Positions 8,056 to 17,614 are shown, numbered from the stretch's first letter. The stretch: DNA of 64,000 nt from CAZPHI01 sp964586425 (GCA_964586425.1 CAZPHI010000005.1:1-64000); one strand, 5' to 3'. The notes: generated by a model not told the origin, from the sequence alone. Translations and numbers: made by a program.

Positions 8056-10865
8056 ATGATAACAAAAAAATACGAAAAAACTGTAGGAGAATTGTCTCAT
8101 TTCTTATGGCGTTGATTTTTACAATGGGCCTTTTACAGGGATTTACCTGCAAAGAAGTTCATGCAGAACAGATATACGGAAGACTTATAACAGTAGGTGG
8201 TAAAACAGTTACTGATGAGATGACACTTGATGATGTTATTGAACTTTTTGGTGAACCTAAAGTTATGACACCATCGATGTTTGGAGGCAATGCTTGTACA
8301 TTCTATGGTGATGGTTATAGTGATTATCTATATATTGAAACATACGAGGATAATACAATTGCCAGTTATGGAAGTATTAGTGAAGGTTTTTAGACCAATG
8401 GCCTAAGCTATGGTGATGAGCCGGATAGTTATGTAAGAATGGGATATGAGGTTGTTGATAAGAATGGCAAAATATACGGTGTAATTAGATATAATAATGT
8501 TGATAGATGTGATATCTCATTATTCATGTCTAATATGAGAGAGAATAATAGAACACTTTGCATGCATAGTGTTGAGATGTGGAATGCAATATCATATCTT
8601 TATGGCTATGATACACCGACTTCTTTTGATGAAAAGATATTCAATATTAACGAGCAGCTAGCAGAGAATTACAGTGATCTTTATCATTACTGTGCTAATA
8701 TCTCCAAATCGGAGGCATATCAGAATATTGCTGGAGGAGTATCTTCATTTTTTCCAGAATATTCTTATCCAAATCCATTAAAGTTTGGCGCATATGCAAC
8801 TAATTATATGTGTACTACAGGATATGTACCAACATTTATCGTTAGACCATATGCACCTTCAGAGGGACGTAATGAAAGTTTATCATATTTTGCTTGTGGA
8901 TTTGTTAATCCATCAATGTTTGAAGAGGTAAAGTACGTTCCTTATACTGATGAGGAGAATACATTATTGAAGAAGGTTCGTGATACTTATGTAGCTAGTG
9001 TTAGTACATATAATCAAGCTACTTCGTATTATGATATAGAACCTCAGTATAATGTACTTCCATTAACGGCAGGAATGCTTAATGAGAATATAGCAATCGG
9101 TGCTGTCGGTTATCTTAATGCGATTCGTGTAGGAGCAGGACTTAATCCACTAACATATTCAAGAACCTTATCAGAAGCAGCCCAGTGTAAATCGACATTA
9201 ACTGTGTATATGAGTGCTAATGGAATCTCGAACCCTAATCCTCATTATCCAGCAAAACCTGAAGGCGTTGATGATGATTTATACCAGAAGTCGAAGCTTG
9301 GTAGTGGTGAGAACTTATTCATGTGTGGTATCTTGAATACTGATATCATCGGAAGTCTTACATATGCATTAGACGATTCATATGGTAGTGGACAGTTATA
9401 TTCTAGAGGACATAGATATAATCTGCTTGATCCAAGCTGGACCGAGATTGGTGTTGGTAATACAGTACAGCAGGGCGTTCATAAGATGACGGGTAACCAG
9501 AGCTCGAATGTTGAAGTCGTTGGCTGGCCAAGTAAGGGTATTATGCCATCAGAGAGTGGAATCACTAAGGATACAATGTTCACATGCCAATTCTATAACG
9601 GATACAGTTCAACGGATAATACAGAGATAACTATTCGTTGTCTTAATACAGATACAGAATGGAATATTGCGAAAGCAACACTTACCAAAGATCAGGATTT
9701 CAATTCATCAGGAAGCCTTATAAGTTATAAGGATTCAACGATGTCATTTGGAATTGGTAATGTATATACCATAACATTCGACCACCTCGTAGACCGCGAC
9801 GGTAATGAGGTATCTTATTCTTACAGAAGTATATATACTAATGCCTATGTTGCAACATCGGAGGATTCATCTCCTGAATCAATCACACTTAGTGAGAATG
9901 CTATAACAGTAGAGTTAGGAAAGACTCATAAGGTAAATGCTGTTATAACTCCAGACACAGCAAAGAATATGCGAGTTTTGTGGAGTAGTGACAATACAGA
10001 TGTAGCAACTGTCAATGAGAATGGTGTTATTACAGCAGTATCTAAGGGCGTTGCGCATATAACTGCTAGAACAGAAGCTAATAATCTTACAGCTACGTGT
10101 ACGGTTAATATAATTGATAAAATTCCAACCAAGGAAGAACTAACAGAGAACTTTGTTAAGAGAATGTATACAGTTGTGCTTGGAAGAGATGCCGAAACAG
10201 AAGGTCTTACAGTATGGACTAATGCATTGCTTAATAAGCAGGTAACAGGAGCGCAGGTTGCTGAATTATTCATTGGTGGAGATGAGTTTACAAGTAAGAA
10301 TACTACAGATGCAGATTATATTGATATTGTATATAAGACAATGATGGACCGTGAATCAGAGGATAAAGGTAAAGTAACCTGGATGACTGTATTAGGAGAT
10401 GGTATGTCTAGAACATTCGTATTAAGCCAGTTTGTAAGCTCTGCAGAATTCACAGACATATGTAACCGATACGGAATAGACAAGGGAAGCGTTGCGTCAA
10501 CTGAATCAAGAGATAAGAATTATAATGTTACCTGCTTTGTTAACAGATGTTACAGATATATTCTTGAGAGAAAAGGTGAGGCAGATGGCCTTAATACCTG
10601 GACAGATGTAATTCTTACTAAAAAAGCCACAGTTAAAGAGATTGCTCATCTATTCTTGTTCTCAGATGAAGAGAATGCAAAAGGACTATCATCAACAGAA
10701 TACACATATATACTTTACCGTGCATTCATGGGAAGAGAACCAGAAAACGAAGAGGTAGTTACAATGTGGTCCGAACATATCGAGACAGAATCACTTGAAA
10801 CAGTCTTTGATGTATTCGTAGATTCAAAGGAATTTGGAGATATAGTCGCTGGATATGGACTATAA
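8056..10865 (+). pseudogene. Secreted CAP/Big2/DUF4214 protein gene, disrupted by a frameshift and an in-frame TAG
   Basis: A GGAGG site (8044-8048) places the start at ATG 8056, but that frame stops after 19 codons. Adding one base to the A7 run at 8064-8070 gives MITKKIRKNCRRIVSFLMAL, continuing into FTMGLLQGFTCKEVHA, a textbook signal peptide in the frame that is open from 8106. That frame then meets TAG at 8391-8393 and resumes immediately (TNGLSYGDEPDSYVRMGYEV) without a frame change through to 10865. The segment around the stop resembles the N-terminal CAP-associated domain. Two lesions suggest a decaying gene; sequencing error, slippage or stop read-through remain alternatives. Confidence 0.75.
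8439..10865 (+). CDS. Intact downstream portion: CAP domain, Big2 domain and two DUF4214 domains
   Basis: This 808-codon open segment is the body of the disrupted gene above; it has no ribosome site of its own. Around residues 208-340 is a CAP (SCP/PR1) domain with LNAIRVGAGLNPLTYSRTL and GHRYNLLDPSWTEIGVG. Residues ~480-557 form a Big2 bacterial Ig-like domain (ESITLSENAITVELGKTH, WSSDNTDVATV). Residues ~569-680 and ~697-808 are two DUF4214 modules, starting at FVKRMYTVVLGRDAE and FVNRCYRYILERKGE. With its signal peptide this would be an extracellular protein. The same DUF4214 pair ends the next protein, so they may share a surface location. Confidence 0.75.
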   Translation: MGYEVVDKNGKIYGVIRYNNVDRCDISLFMSNMRENNRTLCMHSVEMWNAISYLYGYDTPTSFDEKIFNINEQLAENYSDLYHYCANISKSEAYQNIAGGVSSFFPEYSYPNPLKFGAYATNYMCTTGYVPTFIVRPYAPSEGRNESLSYFACGFVNPSMFEEVKYVPYTDEENTLLKKVRDTYVASVSTYNQATSYYDIEPQYNVLPLTAGMLNENIAIGAVGYLNAIRVGAGLNPLTYSRTLSEAAQCKSTLTVYMSANGISNPNPHYPAKPEGVDDDLYQKSKLGSGENLFMCGILNTDIIGSLTYALDDSYGSGQLYSRGHRYNLLDPSWTEIGVGNTVQQGVHKMTGNQSSNVEVVGWPSKGIMPSESGITKDTMFTCQFYNGYSSTDNTEITIRCLNTDTEWNIAKATLTKDQDFNSSGSLISYKDSTMSFGIGNVYTITFDHLVDRDGNEVSYSYRSIYTNAYVATSEDSSPESITLSENAITVELGKTHKVNAVITPDTAKNMRVLWSSDNTDVATVNENGVITAVSKGVAHITARTEANNLTATCTVNIIDKIPTKEELTENFVKRMYTVVLGRDAETEGLTVWTNALLNKQVTGAQVAELFIGGDEFTSKNTTDADYIDIVYKTMMDRESEDKGKVTWMTVLGDGMSRTFVLSQFVSSAEFTDICNRYGIDKGSVASTESRDKNYNVTCFVNRCYRYILERKGEADGLNTWTDVILTKKATVKEIAHLFLFSDEENAKGLSSTEYTYILYRAFMGREPENEEVVTMWSEHIETESLETVFDVFVDSKEFGDIVAGYGL

Positions 10866-10914
10866 GATAATTAATCAATAGTAGAGATGCTGTAATAATA
10901 TATTATATAAGAAG

Positions 10915-13900
10915 ATGGAGAATAAAGTGAGAAAAAGAATAATAGCTGCAATATTGGCAGCACTAATGATTATAGGATTAATTCCAGTAGATTGTCTTAC
11001 GACAGTTAATGCTGGTGAAACGGCAGCTTTTGCAGAACCAAAGGTACTGTTAAAATCAGGAGATAAAAAGCTTTCGCTTTCATGGACTGGAGATGCATCT
11101 ACAACAAGTTATGATTTGGCATATAGACTAGCCGATTCTAGTGAAAGATATGCGACACCTGTACCAGAGTCACAGCGAGAGTACAGCACAGTATTCACAA
11201 ATCAGACAACAACATCATATGTGTTTACTGATTTGAAGGAACTTGGATACTATTATTTTAGAGTAACAGCACATGGCGCTAATGGTGAAACAAGCGTAGG
11301 GTATGCTAATGGATATTATCAGAGTAATAATTCAGGTAAAACATTCACAGCATTAAATATCGGCTCAGGTTCTGGCTCAGGAAAGATAAGTGGTGATTTT
11401 ACTAATGGATTAACACTTACACCTGGTTCTAGCAAATTAGCGGATAGTGAAGATGGCTTCAGCTATTACTATACAAGCGTTAAGGCCAGTGAGAATTTTA
11501 TTATCACTGCAACATTTACCGTTAAAGACGGAAGTAATTCTGATAACCAGTCAGGACTCGGCATTATAGCAACTGATACACTTGGAACTAAGAATTCTAA
11601 GGCCAAATATCTTAATTCAGTTGCCTGTGGCGCATTCAAGCTGGCTGGTAAGGAGACACTATACAGAGCACCAGGATTCAGATATGTAACAGGTTACGTT
11701 GACCCTAAGGGTAATGTTCCATATGATCCGGCAAGTACGGCTGAATATACACCAGGACTTAGAAATATGGTCAACAAATACAGCTTTGATTCAACATGGA
11801 AGGATACAGGATTTGTAACAGGTTCTACATATACATTCACACTTAGAAAGTCTAATAGTGGATACGAAGGCACAATGTCTGGGGATAATCAAACATTTAT
11901 CCAGTATGATGCGGATTCACTTATGGTTCAGGAAGACGGAAAAATCTATGCTGGTTTCTTCGCCTCACGTAACATTGTGGTTAATGTAACTGATATGAAT
12001 ATGACAGTGCTTTCGGCAGCAAGTGATGAGCCTGCTGTGGACCCCCCAGTTGAATATATGTCAAAAAGCGTAAATGTATCATCACCTACTACAACAGGTA
12101 TAGCTGATTATAATTATGAGATAAGAGCTAATTATGCTGGTACAATCTCAATCACAGATGACGAAGGTCGAGTAGTTGTATCAGGCGACCACATTAATGC
12201 TAACGAGTATTATCATAAAGCGATAACACTTACAAAGGAAAAGACAACATTAACAGCGACGGTAGTTCCGGATGCTAATCCGTTACTTGAGAATCTTGAC
12301 CCGGTAACAAGAAAGAATACCGTAATGTATAAGCAATACGGCACAGAGAATCAGACAATAGTAGTCAGTGCAGACGGTAAGGCCACAGGTACAGGCTCAT
12401 ACGAGAATCCATTAGATATATATACGGCAGTTGCTTATGCGCAGCCAGGACAGACTATTCTTATGAAGAATGGAACATATGCATTAACGAATGCAGTTAC
12501 AATTCAAAAGGGTCATAATGGTGATGCTTTAAAACCAATCTCAGTTATAGCAGAGAGCTATAAAGGCGTAGTGCTTGATTATACCAATCTTAATCAGACT
12601 ACTGGTGCTGGATGGACTGTGAGTGGAGATTACTGGCATGTGTATGGACTTGAAATCAAGAATACACCGCATGATGTTGTGGGCTTACAGGTTCGCGGAC
12701 ATCATAATACTATAGAGATGGTGGTTGTTCATGATATAGGAACAACAGGTCTTCAGATTAATGGCTCATCTCAGGATACTATTGATTTGTGGCCATCTGA
12801 TAACTATATACTTAATTGTGAAGCCTACAATTGTATAGATTCTAAGATGAATGATGCAGATGGTTTTGCTGCTAAGATAACATGTGGATATAACAATGTG
12901 TTTGAAGGCTGTATATCACACAATAATATTGATGATGGTTGGGATCTGTATGCTAAGTCAACAAGTGGACAGATTGGACCAGTTGTAATTAAGAATTGTG
13001 TTGCATATGCTAATGGATATCTTACAACTTATGAAGAGGATGGATTAGTTGGCGAAGGTAACGGCTTTAAACTAGGTGGAGAGAATATCCCATCAAGCCA
13101 TCAGTTACTTAACAGTGTGTCATTCTGTAATGGCGCAAGAGGTGTTACAAGTAATAGTAATCCATATGCAATAATCCATAATGTAATCAATTATAATAAT
13201 TCAGTACTTGTTGATACTTCAAACTTTGCATTATTCTCAGGAATAATTAAAGCTACAAAGTATGAAGTTACAGGAGTTATTTCAATTAATAATAATACAA
13301 AACAAGCTGACCAAAGAACATTAGTTAATCAGAGTTCTATTGATAATACTACAAATTATTATTGGAATGGAACTGCAGCAAAGAATTCAGCTGGAAAGTC
13401 AGCATCAACTTCATGGTTTGAAAGTGTTGATACAACAGTGCTTCCAACAAGAAATGCTGATGGAACAATCAACATGCATAACCTACTTAAACCAACGTCA
13501 AGTATGCCAGCAGACACAGGCGTTGATTATGCTGAGCTTGAAGGAACTAAAGGAACAATTACAGATATAGAAGCAAAGTTTAATGAACTTAAAGCACAAG
13601 CAATTACAGATGTTGATGCCAATGCTTATAAGCTTATACAGGATTATGTAAAACGTATGTATAACATTGTTTTAGGAAGGGATGCAGAAGAAGAGGGACT
13701 TTATGTGTGGTCTCTTGCACTTCGCAATAATCAGGTATCTGGCGCGGATGTTGCTAATATGTTCATCTGTGGACCTGAATTTGAAAAACGTGGAGTAACA
13801 GATTCTGAATTTGTCGATATCATGTATAAAACAATGATGGATAGAGAGTCAGAGCCTACTGGTAAAGCAACATGGCTTGAAGTACTTGATAATGGCATGT

Positions 13901-14358
13901 CTAGAACCTTCGTATTAAGTCAGTTTGTACAATCTGATGAATTCACCGCAATATGTAATAGATATGGAATTGCTAAAGGCAGCGTTACTACAAGTGATTC
14001 AAGAGATAAGAATTACAAAGTCACATCATTCGTCAGTCGTTGTTACAAGTATATTCTTGAACGTAAAGGTGAGGAGGATGGTCTTAATACCTGGACTAAT
14101 GTAATACTTACAAAACAGGCAGAAGTAAAGGAGATTGCGCATATGTTCTTATTCTCTGACGAGGAGAATGCAAAGAATCTTTCTTCTACAGAATATACAT
14201 ATATACTCTATCGTACATTCATGGGTAGAGAACCAGAGAGTGAAGACGTGGTCAATATGTGGGCAAGTCATATTGAAACAGATTCACTTGAAACGGTATT
14301 TGAATTCTTCGATAATTCAGATGAATTCAAAGATATAGTTGCTGGATATGGGTTGTAA
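10915..14358 (+). CDS. Secreted pectate lyase (PL9-like) with FN3 and DUF4214 domains
   Basis: An 1147-residue secreted protein. A signal peptide (RKRIIAAILAALMIIGLIPV) is followed by an FN3 domain (~36-135), a probable carbohydrate-binding or concanavalin-like region (~140-380), a right-handed beta-helix of polysaccharide lyase family 9 type (~485-780) and two DUF4214 domains (~905-1147). PL9-like motifs are NDADGFAAKITCGYNNVFEG, NIDDGWDLYAK and GNGFKLGG. It would cleave polygalacturonate by beta-elimination outside the cell. A GTG at 10927 preceded by GGAG is an alternative start giving MRKRIIAAILA. Pectin as substrate is inferred from the family. Confidence 0.85.
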   Translation: MENKVRKRIIAAILAALMIIGLIPVDCLTTVNAGETAAFAEPKVLLKSGDKKLSLSWTGDASTTSYDLAYRLADSSERYATPVPESQREYSTVFTNQTTTSYVFTDLKELGYYYFRVTAHGANGETSVGYANGYYQSNNSGKTFTALNIGSGSGSGKISGDFTNGLTLTPGSSKLADSEDGFSYYYTSVKASENFIITATFTVKDGSNSDNQSGLGIIATDTLGTKNSKAKYLNSVACGAFKLAGKETLYRAPGFRYVTGYVDPKGNVPYDPASTAEYTPGLRNMVNKYSFDSTWKDTGFVTGSTYTFTLRKSNSGYEGTMSGDNQTFIQYDADSLMVQEDGKIYAGFFASRNIVVNVTDMNMTVLSAASDEPAVDPPVEYMSKSVNVSSPTTTGIADYNYEIRANYAGTISITDDEGRVVVSGDHINANEYYHKAITLTKEKTTLTATVVPDANPLLENLDPVTRKNTVMYKQYGTENQTIVVSADGKATGTGSYENPLDIYTAVAYAQPGQTILMKNGTYALTNAVTIQKGHNGDALKPISVIAESYKGVVLDYTNLNQTTGAGWTVSGDYWHVYGLEIKNTPHDVVGLQVRGHHNTIEMVVVHDIGTTGLQINGSSQDTIDLWPSDNYILNCEAYNCIDSKMNDADGFAAKITCGYNNVFEGCISHNNIDDGWDLYAKSTSGQIGPVVIKNCVAYANGYLTTYEEDGLVGEGNGFKLGGENIPSSHQLLNSVSFCNGARGVTSNSNPYAIIHNVINYNNSVLVDTSNFALFSGIIKATKYEVTGVISINNNTKQADQRTLVNQSSIDNTTNYYWNGTAAKNSAGKSASTSWFESVDTTVLPTRNADGTINMHNLLKPTSSMPADTGVDYAELEGTKGTITDIEAKFNELKAQAITDVDANAYKLIQDYVKRMYNIVLGRDAEEEGLYVWSLALRNNQVSGADVANMFICGPEFEKRGVTDSEFVDIMYKTMMDRESEPTGKATWLEVLDNGMSRTFVLSQFVQSDEFTAICNRYGIAKGSVTTSDSRDKNYKVTSFVSRCYKYILERKGEEDGLNTWTNVILTKQAEVKEIAHMFLFSDEENAKNLSSTEYTYILYRTFMGREPESEDVVNMWASHIETDSLETVFEFFDNSDEFKDIVAGYGL

Positions 14359-14477
14359 ATGATAGGTGAAAAGGCCAAGAAGCGAAAAAAATAATCTCCT
14401 TACCTTATGGATGAGCAGCCGAAAGTGCCAAGAAGCTTAATTACAGAGTATTATAGGAGAAAGCGTGTCTGGAGTTG

Positions 14478-14756
14478 AAAAAAAGGCAAGAGAGAAAAAA
14501 AGTAATTTCCTTGCCTTATATTAAAGGTTTGAACTTGTGTTGAAGATGGAAAAAAGGCAAGGGAGAAGGAAAAGCAAGCTCCTTGCCTTATATTAAAGGT
14601 TTGAGCNNNNNNNNNNNNNNNNNNNNNNNNNNNNNNNNNNNNNNNNNNNNNNNNNNNNNNNNNNNNNNNNNNNNNNNNNNNNNNNNNNNNNNNNNNNNNN
14701 NNNNNNTGGAAAAAAGGCAAGGGAGAGAAAAAAGTGTACTCCTTGCCTTTTACACT
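14478..14756 (+). repeat. Tandem hairpin repeats interrupted by the assembly gap
   Basis: At least three copies of a hairpin unit are visible, pairing AAGGCAAG with CTTGCCTT (14483/14510, 14554/14582 and 14714/14742). Copies one and two are 71 bp apart and share the flank ATATTAAAGGTTTGA. A degenerate copy may lie at about 14372-14405. Each unit could act as a terminator-like hairpin after the pectate lyase gene. The number of copies is unknown because the gap falls inside the array. Confidence 0.8.
14607..14706. other. Assembly gap of 100 Ns
   Basis: Exactly 100 undetermined bases, the usual placeholder for a gap of unknown size. It lies inside the hairpin repeat array, which explains why assembly failed here. 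Confidence 0.97.
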
Positions 14757-14840
14757 CACAAATCATTCTTGCAAATCATTCTTATAAGTGTTAATATTGT
14801 AAAAGATATGTAATTCGAACGATTTCGAACAATTGAATAG

Positions 14841-14883
14841 GACAGTTCATTCGTACCATCCTGTCGTAAAACAAAACTAGGAC
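14841..14883 (+). promoter_or_regulatory. Probable preQ1-I riboswitch aptamer
   Basis: A five-bp stem (GACAG 14841-14845 with CTGTC 14861-14865) closes a loop beginning TTC and containing ACC. It is followed by an A-rich tail ending in ACTAGGA, as in class I preQ1 aptamers (tail consensus AAAACUARGR). It stands directly before a terminator and the five-gene queuosine operon. The pseudoknot helix P2 is not obvious by eye and the loop is slightly long, so the call rests on the stem, the tail and the context. Confidence 0.68.
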
Positions 14884-14891
14884 AATGCATT

Positions 14892-14917
14892 GCATAGTCT
14901 TAGACTGTGCTTTTTTT
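14892..14917 (+). terminator. Intrinsic terminator of the preQ1 riboswitch
   Basis: GCATAGTC pairs with GACTGTGC (8 bp with one G-U pair) across a TTA loop and is followed by seven Ts. Its place eight bases after the aptamer tail fits transcriptional attenuation of the que operon when preQ1 is abundant. Confidence 0.8.
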
Positions 14918-14966
14918 GTGCTTTTTTGTACTTTTGTAACTTTTTACAAAGACAGGTGATGCAAAA

Positions 14967-15026
14967 GATTTGAGAATGATTAAGATTTGAGAATGATTAA
15001 GATTTGAGATTAATTAAGATTGGAGA
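14967..15026 (+). repeat. 17-bp tandem repeat in the queD leader
   Basis: Three and a half head-to-tail copies of GATTTGAGAATGATTAA (14967, 14984, 15001 and a partial copy at 15018). The last partial copy, altered to GATTGGAGA, supplies the queD ribosome binding site. Confidence 0.8.
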
Positions 15027-15035
15027 TAAAACAAG

Positions 15036-15455
15036 ATGTATAGTTTGACTACAGAGAATAGCTTTGATTCAGCACATTTTTTGGCTGGATATGAGGGCAA
15101 ATGCAGTAATATTCATGGACATCGCTGGAGAGTGGTAGCAACGATTAAAAGTGATGAGATACAGGATAAAGGCCAGATGCGTGGAATGATTGTGGACTTT
15201 GGTGATTTTAAGAAGGATTTGAAGGAAATTACTGATTTTTATGATCATGCACTTGTAATAGAAAAAGGCAGCCTGAAAGCAAAGACGATGGAAGCTTTGG
15301 CAGAAGAGAATTTTAGAATAATTGAAGTAGATTTTAGGCCAACAGCTGAGAATTTGGCAAAACATTTTTTTGATAAGATGCAAGGATGTGGATATGCGGT
15401 ACAGGAGATAAAGGTGTTTGAGACACCCAATAACTGTGCGACTTACAGTGAATAG
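15036..15455 (+). CDS. queD: 6-carboxy-5,6,7,8-tetrahydropterin synthase
   Basis: A 139-residue QueD/PTPS family enzyme acting on dihydroneopterin triphosphate, the second step of queuosine precursor synthesis. The zinc-ligand histidines are in FDSAHFLAGYEGKCSNIHGH, which also carries the catalytic cysteine. The C-terminal FETPNNCATY is typical of the family. It is the first gene of the queD-queE-folE-queC-queF operon behind the riboswitch, and its start uses a GGAGA site. Confidence 0.93.
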   Translation: MYSLTTENSFDSAHFLAGYEGKCSNIHGHRWRVVATIKSDEIQDKGQMRGMIVDFGDFKKDLKEITDFYDHALVIEKGSLKAKTMEALAEENFRIIEVDFRPTAENLAKHFFDKMQGCGYAVQEIKVFETPNNCATYSE

Positions 15456-15484
15456 AGCATGAGTGGAGAGGTATTAGAATTATT

Positions 15485-16162
15485 ATGGAATACAAAGTAG
15501 TAGAAAAGTTCGTCAGTATTAATGGTGAAGGATATAAAGCTGGACAGTTGGCGGTATTTGTAAGATTCGCAGGCTGCAATTTGAATTGTGGTTATTGTGA
15601 TACAAAGTGGGCTAATGAAGCTGAAGCACCATATGAGATTATGACAGAGAAAGAGATATTAGATTATATTAAAGAAACTGGAGTAATTAATGTTACACTT
15701 ACAGGTGGTGAGCCACTTTGCAGGAAAGGATGCGCCGAATTACTTGCAATGCTTTTGTCGGATGAACGCTTGTATATAGAGATAGAAACCAATGGAAGCA
15801 TTGACCTTAGTGAATATAAAGATATTAAGAAGGCTGCGGGTAAGAGGCTTTCATATACTTGTGATTACAAACTTCCAATGAGTGGAATGGAAGCTTATAT
15901 GAAGCTTTCTAATATGGAGATTCTAGATGAATTTGATACAGTGAAGTTCGTATCGTCATCAAGAAAAGATCTCGATAAGGCTAAAGAAATAATAGATACA
16001 TACAGACTTGATGAACGTTGTCATGTCTATATAAGTCCTGTATTTGGCGCAATTAAGCCAGTTGAGATTGTAGATTATATGATAGAACATAATATGAATA
16101 AGGTGAATATGCAGTTGCAGCTTCACAAATTCATATGGAATCCAGAAGAAAGAGGTGTATAG
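15485..16162 (+). CDS. queE: 7-carboxy-7-deazaguanine synthase (radical SAM)
   Basis: A 225-residue radical SAM enzyme that rearranges 6-carboxytetrahydropterin to 7-carboxy-7-deazaguanine. The substrate loop EGYKAGQLAVFVRFAGC leads into the cluster motif CNLNCGYC, and the SAM-binding TGGEP follows. It lies 29 bp after queD and 3 bp before folE, so the three genes are probably co-translated. Confidence 0.93.
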   Translation: MEYKVVEKFVSINGEGYKAGQLAVFVRFAGCNLNCGYCDTKWANEAEAPYEIMTEKEILDYIKETGVINVTLTGGEPLCRKGCAELLAMLLSDERLYIEIETNGSIDLSEYKDIKKAAGKRLSYTCDYKLPMSGMEAYMKLSNMEILDEFDTVKFVSSSRKDLDKAKEIIDTYRLDERCHVYISPVFGAIKPVEIVDYMIEHNMNKVNMQLQLHKFIWNPEERGV

Positions 16163-16165
16163 ATA

Positions 16166-16750
16166 ATGAGTGAAAAAACAATAGATACCAAGGCAATTGA
16201 AGAACATATCCGTGGTATACTTACTGCACTTTTAGATGACCCGGAAAGGGAAGGACTCAAAGATACTCCAAAGCGTGTTGCAGCCATGTATGAGGAGATG
16301 TTTGAGGGCATGAAGTATACTAACAGCGAGATAGCTGAGATGCTCGATAAAACATTTGAAGATGACCTTGATATAAGAGGCAATGATATCGTTATAGTTA
16401 GAGATATTGATATATTCAGTCACTGTGAACATCATATTGCGTTAATGTATGATATGACTGTTAATGTGGCATATATACCTAATGGCAAGGTTATTGGAAT
16501 TAGCAAGATTGCAAGAATGGCTGATCTTGTATCAAAGAGATTACAGCTTCAGGAAAGAATTGGTACAGACATTGCTGAAATAATGGAGATGATAACCGGC
16601 TCAAGTGATATTGCAGTAGTTATACAAGGACATCATTCCTGCATGACAGCAAGAGGAATTAAGAAGAACAATTCTAAGACAGTTACTACAACTTTGAGAG
16701 GAAAATTCAAAGATAATCCAGAATTAGTTGGCAGCTATAACCTTATTTAA
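16166..16750 (+). CDS. folE: GTP cyclohydrolase I
   Basis: A 194-residue FolE that converts GTP to 7,8-dihydroneopterin triphosphate, the substrate of QueD and also the entry to folate synthesis. Motifs seen are [16 protein letters not shown], the zinc site [27 protein letters not shown] and [10 protein letters not shown]. Both zinc cysteines are present. Being embedded in the que operon suggests it is dedicated at least partly to queuosine. Confidence 0.95.
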   Translation: MSEKTIDTKAIEEHIRGILTALLDDPEREGLKDTPKRVAAMYEEMFEGMKYTNSEIAEMLDKTFEDDLDIRGNDIVIVRDIDIFSHCEHHIALMYDMTVNVAYIPNGKVIGISKIARMADLVSKRLQLQERIGTDIAEIMEMITGSSDIAVVIQGHHSCMTARGIKKNNSKTVTTTLRGKFKDNPELVGSYNLI

Positions 16751-16755
16751 TTAGC

Positions 16756-16781
16756 TGCGCAAACGGTCTGCTTAGAATTCT
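16756..16781. repeat. Remnant of the inverted-repeat element also seen at 47.1 kb
   Basis: The stretch CGCAAACGGTCTGCTTAGAA closely matches CGCAACGGTCCGTTTAGAAT in the right end of the element at 47178-47206. Only one arm is recognisable here, between folE and queC. Confidence 0.55.
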
Positions 16782-16861
16782 ATTCGGTTTGTACATTATA
16801 TACACATTAATAAGTTTCGCATATAACAAAATAAAATTATATTATAGAAAGTGTGAAGAAT

Positions 16862-17560
16862 ATGAGTGATGAAAAAGTTTTAGTATTAGTAAGTGGTGGT
16901 GTTGACAGTACAACATGTCTTGGCCTTGCGGTATCAAGATATGGCAAGGATAATGTTGTAGCATTATCGGTTTCATACGGACAAAAGCATGAAAAAGAGA
17001 TTGAGTGTTCTAAGAAGATTACAGAGTATTATGGTGTTGAACACTTATATCTTGATTTGGAGAAAATCTTTGAATACAGTGATTGTTCACTTTTAACACA
17101 CTCTACTAAAGAAGTTCCAGAGGAAGAATATGCAGAACAGCTTACAAAGACAGATGGCAAGCCAGTTTCTACATATGTTCCTTTCCGTAATGGTTTGTTC
17201 TTATCATCAGCAGCAAGCATTGCTTTGTCAAAGGGTTGTAGTTATATATTCTATGGCGCTCATAGCGATGACGCAGCAGGCAATGCATATCCTGACTGCT
17301 CAGATGCATTCAATACTGCGATGAATGAAGCAATATATCAGGGAAGTGGAAAACAGCTCCAGATAGAAGCACCTTTTGTTAATATGAATAAAGCAGATGT
17401 TGTTAAAAAAGGACTTGAGCTTGGAGTACCATATGAATTAACATGGAGCTGCTATGAAGGCAAGGATAAGCCATGTATGGTTTGTGGAACATGCCGAGAT
17501 AGAGCAAAAGCATTTGCCGCTAATGGCGTCGAAGACCCAGCTCTCAAATTATATCAGTAA
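16862..17560 (+). CDS. queC: 7-cyano-7-deazaguanine synthase
   Basis: An ATP-dependent enzyme converting 7-carboxy-7-deazaguanine to preQ0. The PP-loop LVSGGVDSTTCLGLA is at the N-terminus. The C-terminal zinc cysteines lie in SCYEGKDKPCMVCGTC. About 232 residues, the normal size. The ATG at 16862 gives the standard start; an in-frame GTG at 16853 would add three residues. It follows folE after a 111-bp gap holding the repeat remnant, so it may depend on read-through from the riboswitch promoter or have its own. Confidence 0.94.
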   Translation: MSDEKVLVLVSGGVDSTTCLGLAVSRYGKDNVVALSVSYGQKHEKEIECSKKITEYYGVEHLYLDLEKIFEYSDCSLLTHSTKEVPEEEYAEQLTKTDGKPVSTYVPFRNGLFLSSAASIALSKGCSYIFYGAHSDDAAGNAYPDCSDAFNTAMNEAIYQGSGKQLQIEAPFVNMNKADVVKKGLELGVPYELTWSCYEGKDKPCMVCGTCRDRAKAFAANGVEDPALKLYQ

Positions 17561-17614
17561 TATTATGGAAAATGCTATTAAAACAATATACGCATATACA
17601 TGCAGGAGGACTAC

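Noticed and set aside
14478..14756. CRISPR array
   Set aside because: Units are 71 bp apart with hairpins but have no short identical repeats with unique spacers and no cas genes nearby.
14451..14813. Open frames running through the N gap
   Set aside because: They span undetermined bases and hairpin repeats on both strands; no coding signal.
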